A DNA stretch of 64,000 nt from Bacteroidaceae bacterium. Its GTDB lineage: Bacteria; Bacteroidota; Bacteroidia; Bacteroidales; Bacteroidaceae. The position numbers and the translations under genes were made by a program. This document shows, piece by piece, positions 57,001-64,000 of the stretch. Every line of letters begins with the position of its first letter. Positions within the stretch are counted from its first letter, which is position 1. The notes under the pieces were generated by a model. That model was not told the origin of the DNA. It saw nothing but the letters and a program-made list of their open reading frames with translations, and did no database searches. The stretch lies in the NCBI GenBank assembly GCA_017547205.1, contig JAFYQH010000021.1, positions 1 through 64,000 of the forward strand. The letters are read 5' to 3'.

Positions 57001-57378
57001 CTTTCAAAGGAGCTCAACGACCGATGGAAACAGCCCGGAGACGAGGCGCACACCAACATCCCAGGCCTGTACACGTCGGTACGCGATCTCTACAACCTGA
57101 ACCTGCCCAACGGACTATACGACAACATCTATTCAATGTGGGCACAATCGGACGTACGCGTTGCCGATGCATCATTCCTGCGCTGTACCCAGATATCAAT
57201 GTCATACAGCATCCCGAGCAAGATATGCAAGAAAATCGGTCTTTCACGCATACAGTTGAGTGCAAACATAAACAACCTCTTCGTAATAGCAAGTGACGAG
57301 TGGAAGGGATATGACCCGGAGCTCGGCTACAGCATACAACCGAGGATATATTCATTGGGACTGAGTGTAGGATTCTAA
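54025..57378 (+). CDS. SusC/RagA-family TonB-linked outer-membrane receptor
   Basis: A 1117-aa importer. It has a signal peptide (MLMLFCAMPLIAQN), a carboxypeptidase-regulatory-like domain (IGTVKDEMGEPLPAASVVVL, residues about 30-110) and the SusC plug (AYQSIDQMLQGKIAGMSVVN, TIRGTSTILGNTDPLWVVDG, IETITVLKDASATAIYGSKA, NGVIVITTKKG). A 22-strand barrel follows, ending in RIYSLGLSVGF. It pairs with the SusD lipoprotein 13 bp downstream and needs TonB. Substrate is unknown; no glycosidase or lyase accompanies it. Confidence 0.95.
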   Translation: MTANNFKLKAIYMMLMLFCAMPLIAQNTVIGTVKDEMGEPLPAASVVVLNNGKMARGTNTNLNGDFRIEISLANGDNELQISYVGSKTKSIKLTTDNYSKHFEIMLLPDDEVLDEVTIVEDGYARLPRKDMVGAFTTVKADDIMMPAYQSIDQMLQGKIAGMSVVNSSARVGATPKITIRGTSTILGNTDPLWVVDGVIQEDPLSIDMSSSITSDMKELIGNQVSWLNPQDIETITVLKDASATAIYGSKASNGVIVITTKKGVPGRISVNYNTNISVRERPTYDMYDFMNSYERIQFSKEAYEAGVRYQSEPLPQIYTYEGLMSMFNKRMITEDQFSYYLQRLETVNTDWFDLLTRNSVSQNHNISVSGGTDKYTYNASLGYQDNKGYELGNENDQITARLSINSKINEKLNVSVQMNGSIRNSDGYGAGVNPYSYAMNTSRAIPAFEENGDRAFYSKYYTYQYNTLLGGKNQYSYNIFNEMENSYSSNRGTSFNASANLSYKILSWLTYQATASVAVNNNKSESYAGEKTSHVEQLYRGYAYGSEKAGSDRFNAALMPYGGVLNQANSQSVSYSTSHRLQFSKEFNENHRLNALLGMEIRSSESVSEGNTAWGYVPERGSILVSPTLPENFKPIGSDVSIGWGALAQLYNGAWSKTSTTTNYMSFFATVAYSLKNRYVFNLNMRSDASNRFGQDVNKQFDPTWSFGFSWKIAQEPFIIEHLPWLDQFNLRATYGIQGNVVNSLSPEMIVRYQGLLQSYNEYYLSISSLPNPLLKWERTKTYNFGADISLFGITMNLEYYQRKSNAIIRLDIPQEYGMASMPMNGGIIMNRGVEMTLNFTPVRTKDIVWTLGLNAGKNWNESATDDRTAKADELTHIDFLNGNSSRPLKEGYPLSAFWSYKFTGLDGKTGYPTFEHATYDDVDGDGSVDPTTFLVYSGQSEPYFSGGLNTRLRWKNFHIGMDFALMLGAKKRLPNPYSTFTYGKMPDIFSNLSKELNDRWKQPGDEAHTNIPGLYTSVRDLYNLNLPNGLYDNIYSMWAQSDVRVADASFLRCTQISMSYSIPSKICKKIGLSRIQLSANINNLFVIASDEWKGYDPELGYSIQPRIYSLGLSVGF

Positions 57379-57391
57379 AAAACAGGATATT

Positions 57392-58942
57392 ATGAAATTC
57401 AGATATAGCATTTTGGCTGCAATGGCAGCACTTTCAATGACTGCATGCAGCGATTTCCTTGAACCGGATTCAGAAAGCGAGTTCGTACCAGAGGATGCAA
57501 CATCGCTCAACGAGTTGCTGCTCGGTGAAGCGTATATGAGAAACGACATGAAGGGATTCAATATATTCCTTGGTCTGCTCGAGGATGATATTGAGGCATC
57601 ACAGTACCAGACACCCAACGAGGGCTTCGACGGCAACCTCTACCTGGCGTCATACACATGGCAACCCGACATGTTTGAGATGATGGAAGAGGCTGGTGCC
57701 GGACACATCAACCTGTACGAAAGCTACTACGAAGTCATACTTGGAGCAAATGCAGTCATCGACTACCTTCCCGACGTAAACGACACACAGGACAACATAA
57801 ACAAAGTAAAGGCCCAAGCCTACGCACTTCGCGGTTTCTATTACCTAAACCTTGTAAACATATTCGGCCAGCCATACAACAGCAACCCCGAAGCTCTTGG
57901 AGTTCCCCTCAAGCTCAACAGCGGCATTGAAGACGGATATATTGAAAGAAAAACTGTTGCAGAAGTATATGCACAGGTATTGAGCGACCTTCACACTGCA
58001 GAAGAAGCATACCTGTCACTGCCCGAAAGCGAGCAGTGGAGCGACAACTACCGTACCAGCCTGCCCATGGTACAGCTCATATTGTCACGCACCTATCTCT
58101 ACATGGAGAACTGGAGCAAGGCGGCCGAGTACGCAAAGAAAGTAATGGACAACAGGAAATTCAGGCTTGTCGACCTGAACGACATTCCATACTTCCGTAC
58201 CGATGATGAAGGAAACGAAGTCCGCAACTATGCAGTATACCCAACCTACTCTTCAAGCGAGACAATATGGCCATATGGCAACCTTGAAGATATGTTCGAA
58301 TGGACCTATCGCGGCACAAACAACACGAACAGCATAACAGGCCAGAAGATGCATGCATACTTCCAGGCATCACAGGAGTTGCTGGACACATATGTCGACT
58401 GGGACCTTCGCCTGCTGTATTACATTATTAATATAGGAACCGCCAACGGTGAAGAGATGCCTATGGCATTCGCAAAGGTGAACACCGGTACAAAATACTC
58501 GCTGCCGCAGAACGCGACAGGAGTGTTCGGGCGCTGTCTGCGCCTATCAGAAGCATACCTCAACTATGCCGAGGCTATGGCTATGATGGGCAAAGACCTT
58601 GATGAAGCCACAATGGTCATCAACACACTTCGCGAGAAGAGATTCGACCCCGAGGATTTCGAGGAAGAGACATTCGCCACACAGGAAGAACTCATCAGCT
58701 TTATCCGCGACGAACGCCGTCGCGAGCTATGCTTCGAGGGACACCGTTGGTTCGACCTGCGCCGTTGGGGCATGCCTTCGTTTACACACAAATGGCACAG
58801 CGATGCCGAGACGACAAACGTATACCGCCTGGAAGAGAACGACCTCATGTATGCAGTACCCATTCCTGACGAAGCAATGAATATGAACCCCAACCTCAAA
58901 CAGAATGAGCTGCCGGGCAAACGTACTTATATAGTTGAATAA
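57392..58942 (+). CDS. SusD/RagB-family nutrient-binding lipoprotein
   Basis: 516 aa. Lipobox MTAC (Cys19) then SDFLEPDSE, acidic as in surface-exposed lipoproteins. TPR-like helices carry family segments: KAQAYALRGFYYLNLVNIFG, LSRTYLYMENWSKAAEYAKK, LSEAYLNYAEAMAMMG and the ERRRELCFEGHRWFDLRRWG signature near the end. It caps the SusC barrel and binds the substrate. Short gaps to both neighbours indicate an operon. Confidence 0.95.
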   Translation: MKFRYSILAAMAALSMTACSDFLEPDSESEFVPEDATSLNELLLGEAYMRNDMKGFNIFLGLLEDDIEASQYQTPNEGFDGNLYLASYTWQPDMFEMMEEAGAGHINLYESYYEVILGANAVIDYLPDVNDTQDNINKVKAQAYALRGFYYLNLVNIFGQPYNSNPEALGVPLKLNSGIEDGYIERKTVAEVYAQVLSDLHTAEEAYLSLPESEQWSDNYRTSLPMVQLILSRTYLYMENWSKAAEYAKKVMDNRKFRLVDLNDIPYFRTDDEGNEVRNYAVYPTYSSSETIWPYGNLEDMFEWTYRGTNNTNSITGQKMHAYFQASQELLDTYVDWDLRLLYYIINIGTANGEEMPMAFAKVNTGTKYSLPQNATGVFGRCLRLSEAYLNYAEAMAMMGKDLDEATMVINTLREKRFDPEDFEEETFATQEELISFIRDERRRELCFEGHRWFDLRRWGMPSFTHKWHSDAETTNVYRLEENDLMYAVPIPDEAMNMNPNLKQNELPGKRTYIVE

Positions 58943-58967
58943 TACTTTTATAAAGAAAGGAAACACC

Positions 58968-60008
58968 ATGAAGAAGTTCATACATACGTCAATTGTAATA
59001 CTTGCAGCCATGGCTTCATTGGTATCGTGCAGCGACGACAAGGAGAACATTACCCCATCGGGCAACTACTCCCCGATACGCGGAGGATTCCCACAGGGCG
59101 ACAGCGAGTACGACTCACTCATAAACGAGATAAAGAACGAATATGGAGTATACCTGCTATACAAGGATATTACAGAAGAAGATCTGAACCGCGACTGGGT
59201 ATCGGCCGGTACCGGCGACATTTATGTCGCAGGATATGAGAACGAGCGCGACGACTGGTCATGGAACCTGCCGGAAGCACACTTGCCGTTCTATGTAGAC
59301 TACTTCTACAGCTACATATTCCCCAACATAAGCAAGGAGTTCGCACACTCGACATTCCCTGTAAAAATCTACATGATACACAACTTGCGTACCGAACCGC
59401 GCGACTATGGCGAAGAGAGCGGCGAAGATGTTGGAGGAGGAACCACTACAGACCCGTTCAAACCAATCAAACTGGGTACATTCGACAACTGGGCAATAAG
59501 CTTCAAAGACGAAGCCATCAATGGGGGCGATGCTGAATACATCATACGCCAGCAGCGATGCATGTTTATGGTCCAATTGCTTTACAACTCAATAGACAAG
59601 GGTGAGATAGACTCCCCTGATGAGTTCTGGAGCGGATTCGACTTTAGCACCGACAAGAAGATGAACCACGTTGACCCGTCAAAGGCAAACTACAAGTACA
59701 AACTCGGCTTCGTAGACATGATAAACGACAACTTCGGAACAGGAGTACAGAAACAGGTATGGGTACCGCCATATGCCAACGAGACAAGTTGCTATTACTG
59801 GGAAAAGAACAAATACAAGAACTACAACCTCTTCACCACATACATAAAGAACGCGATGTGGCTCACACCGGAGGAGTTCGAGGCACGTTACCCGTCGGGC
59901 AAGTACCCTATGATAAAGGAGAAATACGACATCGTAGTCAAGCACATGCTCGATGTATATGGTATCAATCTCGTAGGCATTGCCAGGGGCAAGGAAATGG
60001 CAGACTGA
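58968..60008 (+). CDS. SusCD-associated zinc-metallohydrolase-like lipoprotein lacking the HExxH motif
   Basis: 346 aa from ATG 58968 with lipobox VSC followed by SDDKEN (acidic, surface-type). Length, position after SusD and the C-terminal half resemble the substrate-import-associated zinc metallohydrolase lipoproteins (Peptidase_Mx1-like): KLGFVDMINDNFG, a late FEARYPSGKYPMIKEKYDIV segment and the closing LDVYGINLVGIARG. Where those have HExxH, this reads AEYIIRQQRCMFMVQLLY, with no His or Glu pair. It is therefore probably a non-catalytic binding version. The assignment is by pattern and needs a profile search. Confidence 0.65.
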   Translation: MKKFIHTSIVILAAMASLVSCSDDKENITPSGNYSPIRGGFPQGDSEYDSLINEIKNEYGVYLLYKDITEEDLNRDWVSAGTGDIYVAGYENERDDWSWNLPEAHLPFYVDYFYSYIFPNISKEFAHSTFPVKIYMIHNLRTEPRDYGEESGEDVGGGTTTDPFKPIKLGTFDNWAISFKDEAINGGDAEYIIRQQRCMFMVQLLYNSIDKGEIDSPDEFWSGFDFSTDKKMNHVDPSKANYKYKLGFVDMINDNFGTGVQKQVWVPPYANETSCYYWEKNKYKNYNLFTTYIKNAMWLTPEEFEARYPSGKYPMIKEKYDIVVKHMLDVYGINLVGIARGKEMAD

Positions 60009-60021
60009 TAAATTGCAATAC

Positions 60022-61107
60022 ATGAAAAGCCCCATACATATAACGATGACAGCACTTGTGGCATTATTGGCAATTGCCTGTTATGAACCGCCCCAGGTCG
60101 ATAGCCTATGGAACAAGGAATTCACTACGGCGCAGGAGATTGCCCACACATATGATTCCATAAACAGCCTGTTGCGCGAAAGCGACGAAGAGAGAAACAC
60201 CAGTAACCTCTGCCACTACATATGGAACAGTGGCGAATACATGTTCAAGTGCCGTGGCAAGAACGAGGATATTGCATTGCTGCCCCAGCGCATAGAAGAG
60301 CTTGACCTTGACAGCAAGGTAGTAGAGACATTCATGGTAGAGCGTGATACAGCACGCTTCGCCGACCACTACTTCACGCTCAAAGCCATGAAACGTGGAG
60401 AAAGTTTCGAGGATTCGCGTGACGGGTTGACAATAACCGTATTCTACCCTATCCGCGGCATCAACCACAACGACTACACGAAACTGCATGAAGTATTCTC
60501 ATGCAGCAATGCCCCGTTGCACATTGCATACATGAAGAAACTGAAATTCCCGTTCCGCAACAGCGGATGCAATGAGGAAATGCTGAAAATACGCCCGCTC
60601 ATTGAACAGAACGTGAAGGAGAGTGCCCTGAAACAGGAAATCATTGCATTGTACAACGCATACGACAATATACTGCCCGGCAAGCCGGCACCTGTTACGC
60701 CACTGAAAGACACAAAGGGACAATTGCACACCTTTGCTGAATTCCAGGGCAAAATACTGGTGATTGACGTATGGGCCACATGGTGCAGCAGTTGCATAAA
60801 GAAGATGCCCGACTACATTGCGCTCCGCGAGAGCTACAAGGAGAACCCGAACATTGAGTTCATCACAGTGTCTATCGACAGGAGCAATGTCAAGACTTCA
60901 TGGCTAAAGACCATTGAAAGGAAGAGAATGGAGGACATGCTGAACCTTATCCCCGACTGCCCCGAAGAATCGCTATTCGAGAGCGAATACCACATATCGG
61001 GCGTTCCCAGATACATCATAATCGACAAACAGGGAAATATTACAAGCGCATATGCACCGCCCCCAGGTGGAGGACTGGAAGAATACATTACAAGACTCCT
61101 GGAGTGA
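60022..61107 (+). CDS. TlpA-like thioredoxin-domain lipoprotein
   Basis: 361 aa from ATG 60022, with lipobox IAC (Cys19) followed by non-acidic residues, so it is more likely periplasmic-facing than surface. Residues about 20-215 are an uncharacterised helical region with a Cys pair (SCSNAPLH and SGCNEEM). Residues about 220-361 form a TlpA/ResA thioredoxin fold, PGKPAPVTPLKDTKGQLHTF, with active site WATWCSSC (Cys255, Cys258) and the cis-Pro loop ISGVPRYIIIDKQGN. Such proteins reduce disulfides outside the cytoplasm. It is the last gene of the SusCD run, 13 bp after its neighbour. Confidence 0.85.
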   Translation: MKSPIHITMTALVALLAIACYEPPQVDSLWNKEFTTAQEIAHTYDSINSLLRESDEERNTSNLCHYIWNSGEYMFKCRGKNEDIALLPQRIEELDLDSKVVETFMVERDTARFADHYFTLKAMKRGESFEDSRDGLTITVFYPIRGINHNDYTKLHEVFSCSNAPLHIAYMKKLKFPFRNSGCNEEMLKIRPLIEQNVKESALKQEIIALYNAYDNILPGKPAPVTPLKDTKGQLHTFAEFQGKILVIDVWATWCSSCIKKMPDYIALRESYKENPNIEFITVSIDRSNVKTSWLKTIERKRMEDMLNLIPDCPEESLFESEYHISGVPRYIIIDKQGNITSAYAPPPGGGLEEYITRLLE

Positions 61108-61157
61108 AACTGCGTAACACGGCATGGCAATACAATTGCCAAGCTGGAACAATAGAC

Positions 61158-61209
61158 GTTATACCTTATCGGGGGTGCGGTTTTAGCCGCACCCCCGATA
61201 AGGTATAAC
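61158..61209 (+). terminator. 23-bp perfect inverted repeat after the SusCD locus
   Basis: Arms 61158-61180 and 61187-61209 pair perfectly over 23 bp with a 6-nt loop (TTTTAG), 50 bp past the TlpA-like stop. There is no T-run downstream. Like the hairpin at 6651 it is longer and more perfect than an ordinary terminator. Confidence 0.65.
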
Positions 61210-61267
61210 ACACTGAATAACATATGTTAATACTTTATTACATAAACACACATTATTACGGCAATAC

Positions 61268-61298
61268 TTTCATTTGTTGTTCAATTTCACTAATTTTG
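61268..61298 (+). promoter_or_regulatory. probable promoter for the chitobiase-C-like secreted protein
   Basis: TTTC (61268-61271), a 19-nt spacer and TAATTTTG (61291-61298). The -7 box is exact, the -33 box differs by one base. It lies about 58 bp before the start codon. Confidence 0.55.
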
Positions 61299-61355
61299 CA
61301 AGCAAAATATCACATACGCCACCAAATACGGCAATAATCCCAAAAAACTATTCAT

Positions 61356-63446
61356 ATGAAGAAAACTTTACTTACATTGTTCTGCCTTGTTGCAATGGTT
61401 TTCGCAGCAAAGGCAGAGACCTACACCCACACATTCAAGAGCGGGGAACTTACAACCACAGGCGGCACCATCACACTCAGCGACATCGCATGGAATGCTA
61501 CTGGAGCAGCATACATCGGTTGGGACAAGAATGGCAAGGGCATACAGATTGGTAGCAAGAATACCCCCAACACCGACACCTACACATTGAGTACATCAGC
61601 ATTTGCAGGCTGCAAGATCAATAGCATAACTGTAAACAGTTCAATTGCTGCAAGCGGTGATGCAAAGTTGACAGTCACAGTCGGTAGTGAGACATCTGAT
61701 GAGAAGGCCCTGGAAACAGTAGCAAAAGATTATAGCTTTGACTTTGCTGGAGCCATGGGTGACATTGCAATCAGTTGGAAAGCTTCACAGCGCGCATACT
61801 ATGTAAAATCCATTACTATTGAATACACCCCGGATGCAAGCATGGTAACAGTTCCGGCTCCTGTTTTCAAGACCCCCCTAGGAATATATGCTGACGAGGT
61901 TCTCGTTACCACAGACGTAGACCTTGCAAACCCCAACTCAGTTTTCTACTACACGACCGACGGCACAGAGCCAAGCTACGAGGAGTACGTAAACAGCACA
62001 GGAACAACAAAGAGCAACAGAACATATCAGGTATATGAAAAACTAACGGAGACTGCAACAATCAAGGCAATGGCAGTCATCGTTGACGGTGACGCAGTCT
62101 TCAAGAGCATCGTGGCAGAAGCAACATACGTTGTATCACGCACAATGCCATATATAAATGCCAGCAGCATAACAAGCGGCAACAAATATGCAATGGTTGC
62201 AGCGGACAGTGCAGCATGCTACTACTACGAGGATAAAGCATACGGTTACCTGCCTACAAAGACAGCAACAGCAGCCAACGACCGTTATATTGAGACCGTT
62301 GAATGCGCTGGATTCACATTCACTGCTACCGACGGCGGCTATACCATCCAGGATGCCCTCGGACGCTATGTTTACCACAGCGGAACATACACAAGCTTCA
62401 ACTACGCTACAGAAAAGCCCTCTACAGGCGCAGTCTGGAGTGTTGCAATAGACAATGACGGCAATGCAACAATCGCATGTGACGGATATACAATCCACTA
62501 CTCTATAGAGCACGGCACATACGGATGCTACCCGGCTGACAAGATAACAGAGAACCACGTTCTACCAAAACTGTACATGCAGCGTGAATATCCGACATTC
62601 ACCATTGTTCCCGAAGAGAGCAGCTACATCGACAAACTCGAGAAGGTTACAATCACCTGCCCCGAAGGTATCAGAAACGCAGACCTCAGTGCTGTGGCTA
62701 CCCGATTTGATTCAAACGTAAACAAGGATGTAAGCACGGAATTGGTGTGCGAATACATTGACGAGAATACAATTCAGTTAACAGCCACCACACCCATCAC
62801 AACAACGAATAACACCAATCTGCAGATAAACATTACCGGTGACATAATGCTTGACCCCGAGGGCATGGAAATGCCGATACCTACAAAGAGCAAATATGGC
62901 GTTCGCACACTCGTTTCATACACACTCATCGGTAATGCAGAAGCAGCTACAATAACTGAGGTTTCACCGGAAAACGGTGCAGTTGTTGAAGAGTTATCAC
63001 ACTTCATCTTCACCTTCAGCTATTTTGCCGGACATACCGATGATGCATCTATCCAGCCAAGACTTTATGCTGAGGGCAAGGAGTGGACATATGCGCTTGA
63101 AAGGACAACAAATAATAGCAACGGCGGAATGATAGAGATGGAGCAGGCCGCACTGAAGACCACAGAACCACTGCTTGGTAACGGAACATATTACCTCGAG
63201 ATACCTGACGGCTATTTTGTTGACGGAAACGGAAAATCAGTAAAAGGTATGACTCTCAAATACACTGTAAAGAACGATGGCGATCTCATTGCCGGCATTG
63301 AGGACATTGTTCCCGAGAGCACCAAAGGTTGGACCGTATATAACCTCCAGGGCGTTAAGATTCTTGAGACAACCGATGCACAGCGCGTCAATGTATTGCC
63401 AGCTGGCATATATATAGTAAACGGAATAAAGACATACATCAAGTAA
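61356..63446 (+). CDS. secreted protein with chitobiase C-terminal-like module and T9SS-like tail
   Basis: 696 aa with signal peptide MKKTLLTLFCLVAMVFAAKA. The first module (about 20-150) is a jelly-roll-like beta domain. Residues about 165-260 match the chitobiase/beta-hexosaminidase C-terminal type (VFYYTTDGTEPSYEEYVN, TATIKAMAVIVDG). Several Ig-like beta modules follow (about 440-650). The end, VYNLQGVKILETTD then LPAGIYIVNGIKTYIK, resembles T9SS sorting tails and the end of the C10 peptidase here. No catalytic motif seen; a surface adhesin or binding role is possible. Own promoter and terminator. Confidence 0.82.
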   Translation: MKKTLLTLFCLVAMVFAAKAETYTHTFKSGELTTTGGTITLSDIAWNATGAAYIGWDKNGKGIQIGSKNTPNTDTYTLSTSAFAGCKINSITVNSSIAASGDAKLTVTVGSETSDEKALETVAKDYSFDFAGAMGDIAISWKASQRAYYVKSITIEYTPDASMVTVPAPVFKTPLGIYADEVLVTTDVDLANPNSVFYYTTDGTEPSYEEYVNSTGTTKSNRTYQVYEKLTETATIKAMAVIVDGDAVFKSIVAEATYVVSRTMPYINASSITSGNKYAMVAADSAACYYYEDKAYGYLPTKTATAANDRYIETVECAGFTFTATDGGYTIQDALGRYVYHSGTYTSFNYATEKPSTGAVWSVAIDNDGNATIACDGYTIHYSIEHGTYGCYPADKITENHVLPKLYMQREYPTFTIVPEESSYIDKLEKVTITCPEGIRNADLSAVATRFDSNVNKDVSTELVCEYIDENTIQLTATTPITTTNNTNLQINITGDIMLDPEGMEMPIPTKSKYGVRTLVSYTLIGNAEAATITEVSPENGAVVEELSHFIFTFSYFAGHTDDASIQPRLYAEGKEWTYALERTTNNSNGGMIEMEQAALKTTEPLLGNGTYYLEIPDGYFVDGNGKSVKGMTLKYTVKNDGDLIAGIEDIVPESTKGWTVYNLQGVKILETTDAQRVNVLPAGIYIVNGIKTYIK

Positions 63447-63469
63447 CAGCGCCTGGCACATAGAATATC

Positions 63470-63503
63470 ACGAAGCGGAGTACAGCAATGTATTCCGCTT
63501 CGT
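63470..63503 (+). terminator. hairpin terminator after the secreted protein
   Basis: Arms 63470-63483 and 63490-63503 pair over 14 bp with one G-T pair (ACGAAGCGGAGTAC/GTATTCCGCTTCGT) and a 6-nt loop, 23 bp past the stop. Confidence 0.65.
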
Positions 63504-63552
63504 CATCATATTTTCCACTAGGGCAACTTTTTTACCAAAACTTTCATCCGTG

Positions 63553-63586
63553 TTTGCATTATAATCGAATTTTATTTTTATATTCG
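63553..63586 (+). promoter_or_regulatory. probable promoter for the DUF349 gene
   Basis: TTTG (63553-63556), a 22-nt spacer and TATATTCG (63579-63586) resemble the -33/-7 pair with C in the -7 core. The leader would be about 110 nt. Confidence 0.55.
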
Positions 63587-63699
63587 CAGAATAATGAAGT
63601 AAAAGAGCAACCGACACACATGCCGGCACATATTCCATTGAAAAAATCACCGGTGTGCGTGCAGTTCTTTTTTAGTGTTCAACCCAAAACATTTAATAG

Positions 63700-64000
63700 A
63701 TGAGTGAAACAATGAAACCGGATGAACTGCTCCAGGAGCAGAACATCACGAGTACTCCTGAACAGGCTGCGGATGCCGCTACGACTGAAACAATTGAGCA
63801 GAACAGCATTGAAGAGGAGACTCCACAAGTGCAAACAGAAGATGCCTACACTATGGTGGATGGCAACCAGAGCTCAAGACCGGCAACCCGTCAAGAGATC
63901 ATCGAACGCTTGAAGGCAATTGCAGAAAGCGAGGATGCACTCAACAGCAGACAGGAGGTTGAATCGCTCAAAGTACAGTTCTATCGCATGCGCACTGCCG
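63700..64000 (+). CDS. DUF349-domain protein, N-terminal part (3' end outside the window)
   Basis: The ATG at 63700 opens a frame that runs to the window end without a stop. It begins MSETMKPDELLQEQNITSTP, then an acidic, Gln/Glu-rich stretch, then RPATRQEIIERLKAIAESED and SRQEVESLKVQFYRMR. That last pattern is the usual lead-in of Bacteroidales DUF349 proteins: a Lys/Arg-Glu helix before the repeated coiled DUF349 units. Function unknown. Only about 100 residues are visible, so the call is tentative. Confidence 0.7.
   Translation, partial: MSETMKPDELLQEQNITSTPEQAADAATTETIEQNSIEEETPQVQTEDAYTMVDGNQSSRPATRQEIIERLKAIAESEDALNSRQEVESLKVQFYRMRTA

Overview
The window reads as a chromosome segment of a Bacteroidales bacterium (Bacteroides/Prevotella-like, probably from the gut). 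The evidence is a SusC/SusD pair, the T9SS protein PorQ and secreted proteins with T9SS-like tails. Bacteroidetes lipoproteins have acidic residues after the lipobox Cys. Families such as Porin_10, DUF4468 and DUF4421 are present, and promoters match TTTG-N19..22-TAnnTT(T/C)G. I saw no rRNA, tRNA, CRISPR array, insertion sequence or phage gene.

Layout. 1-6636 (+): the most unusual block. It holds the end of an unrecognised protein, a BMP/PnrA-like lipoprotein, a lipoprotein fusing a type-I periplasmic-binding-protein domain to a complete legumain-type (C13) cysteine peptidase, and a streptopain-like C10 peptidase with a T9SS-like tail. 7080-12143 (+): a glycosyltransferase-like gene, then L-fucose catabolism fucI-fucA-fucK. 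12581-12799: a solitary small HTH regulator with its own promoter and terminator. 12933-17706 (-): a small protein, a large secreted amidase-like protein apparently interrupted by a golvesin-like domain, and an FAD oxidoreductase. 17893-20400 (+): PPi-dependent phosphofructokinase and a GH25 lysozyme. 20407-22103 (-): PASTA protein and RluD-type pseudouridine synthase. 22361-27320 (+): DUF4468 protein, a 56-aa membrane peptide, a putative porin, a Gfo/Idh/MocA oxidoreductase and a DUF4421 protein. 27317-30314 (-): an OMPP1/FadL-type barrel and a Trp/His-rich secreted protein.

30434-35550 (-): ilvD-ilvB-ilvN-ilvC, preceded by a promoter, a palindrome, a branched-chain-rich leader ORF and a terminator-like hairpin, which suggests attenuation. 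35818-41513 (-): a compact run of polyprenyl synthase, hypothetical protein, TatD nuclease, DAHP synthase/chorismate mutase, and an iron/B12-type binding lipoprotein with its permease. tonB lies just upstream behind a terminator. 42572-46114 (+): porQ-cmk-ispH-pfkA. 46160-50350 (-): MeaB with 5-formyl-THF cyclo-ligase, then a flippase-like protein with aminoacyl-histidine dipeptidase. 50539-53908 (+): rsmA-mgtE-secreted esterase. 54025-61107 (+): a SusC/SusD utilisation locus with a lipoprotein resembling the SusCD-associated zinc metallohydrolases but lacking HExxH, and a TlpA-like thioredoxin lipoprotein. 61356-63446: a secreted chitobiase-C-like protein with a T9SS-like tail. 63700-64000: the start of a DUF349 protein cut by the window edge.

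How it fits together: several modules concern the cell surface and scavenging (surface peptidases, SusCD, fucose use, lysozyme/amidase, TonB, porins). These are interleaved with housekeeping operons for branched-chain and aromatic amino acid synthesis, isoprenoids, glycolysis and rRNA maturation. All family assignments come from reading the sequence and motifs; no database search was possible.
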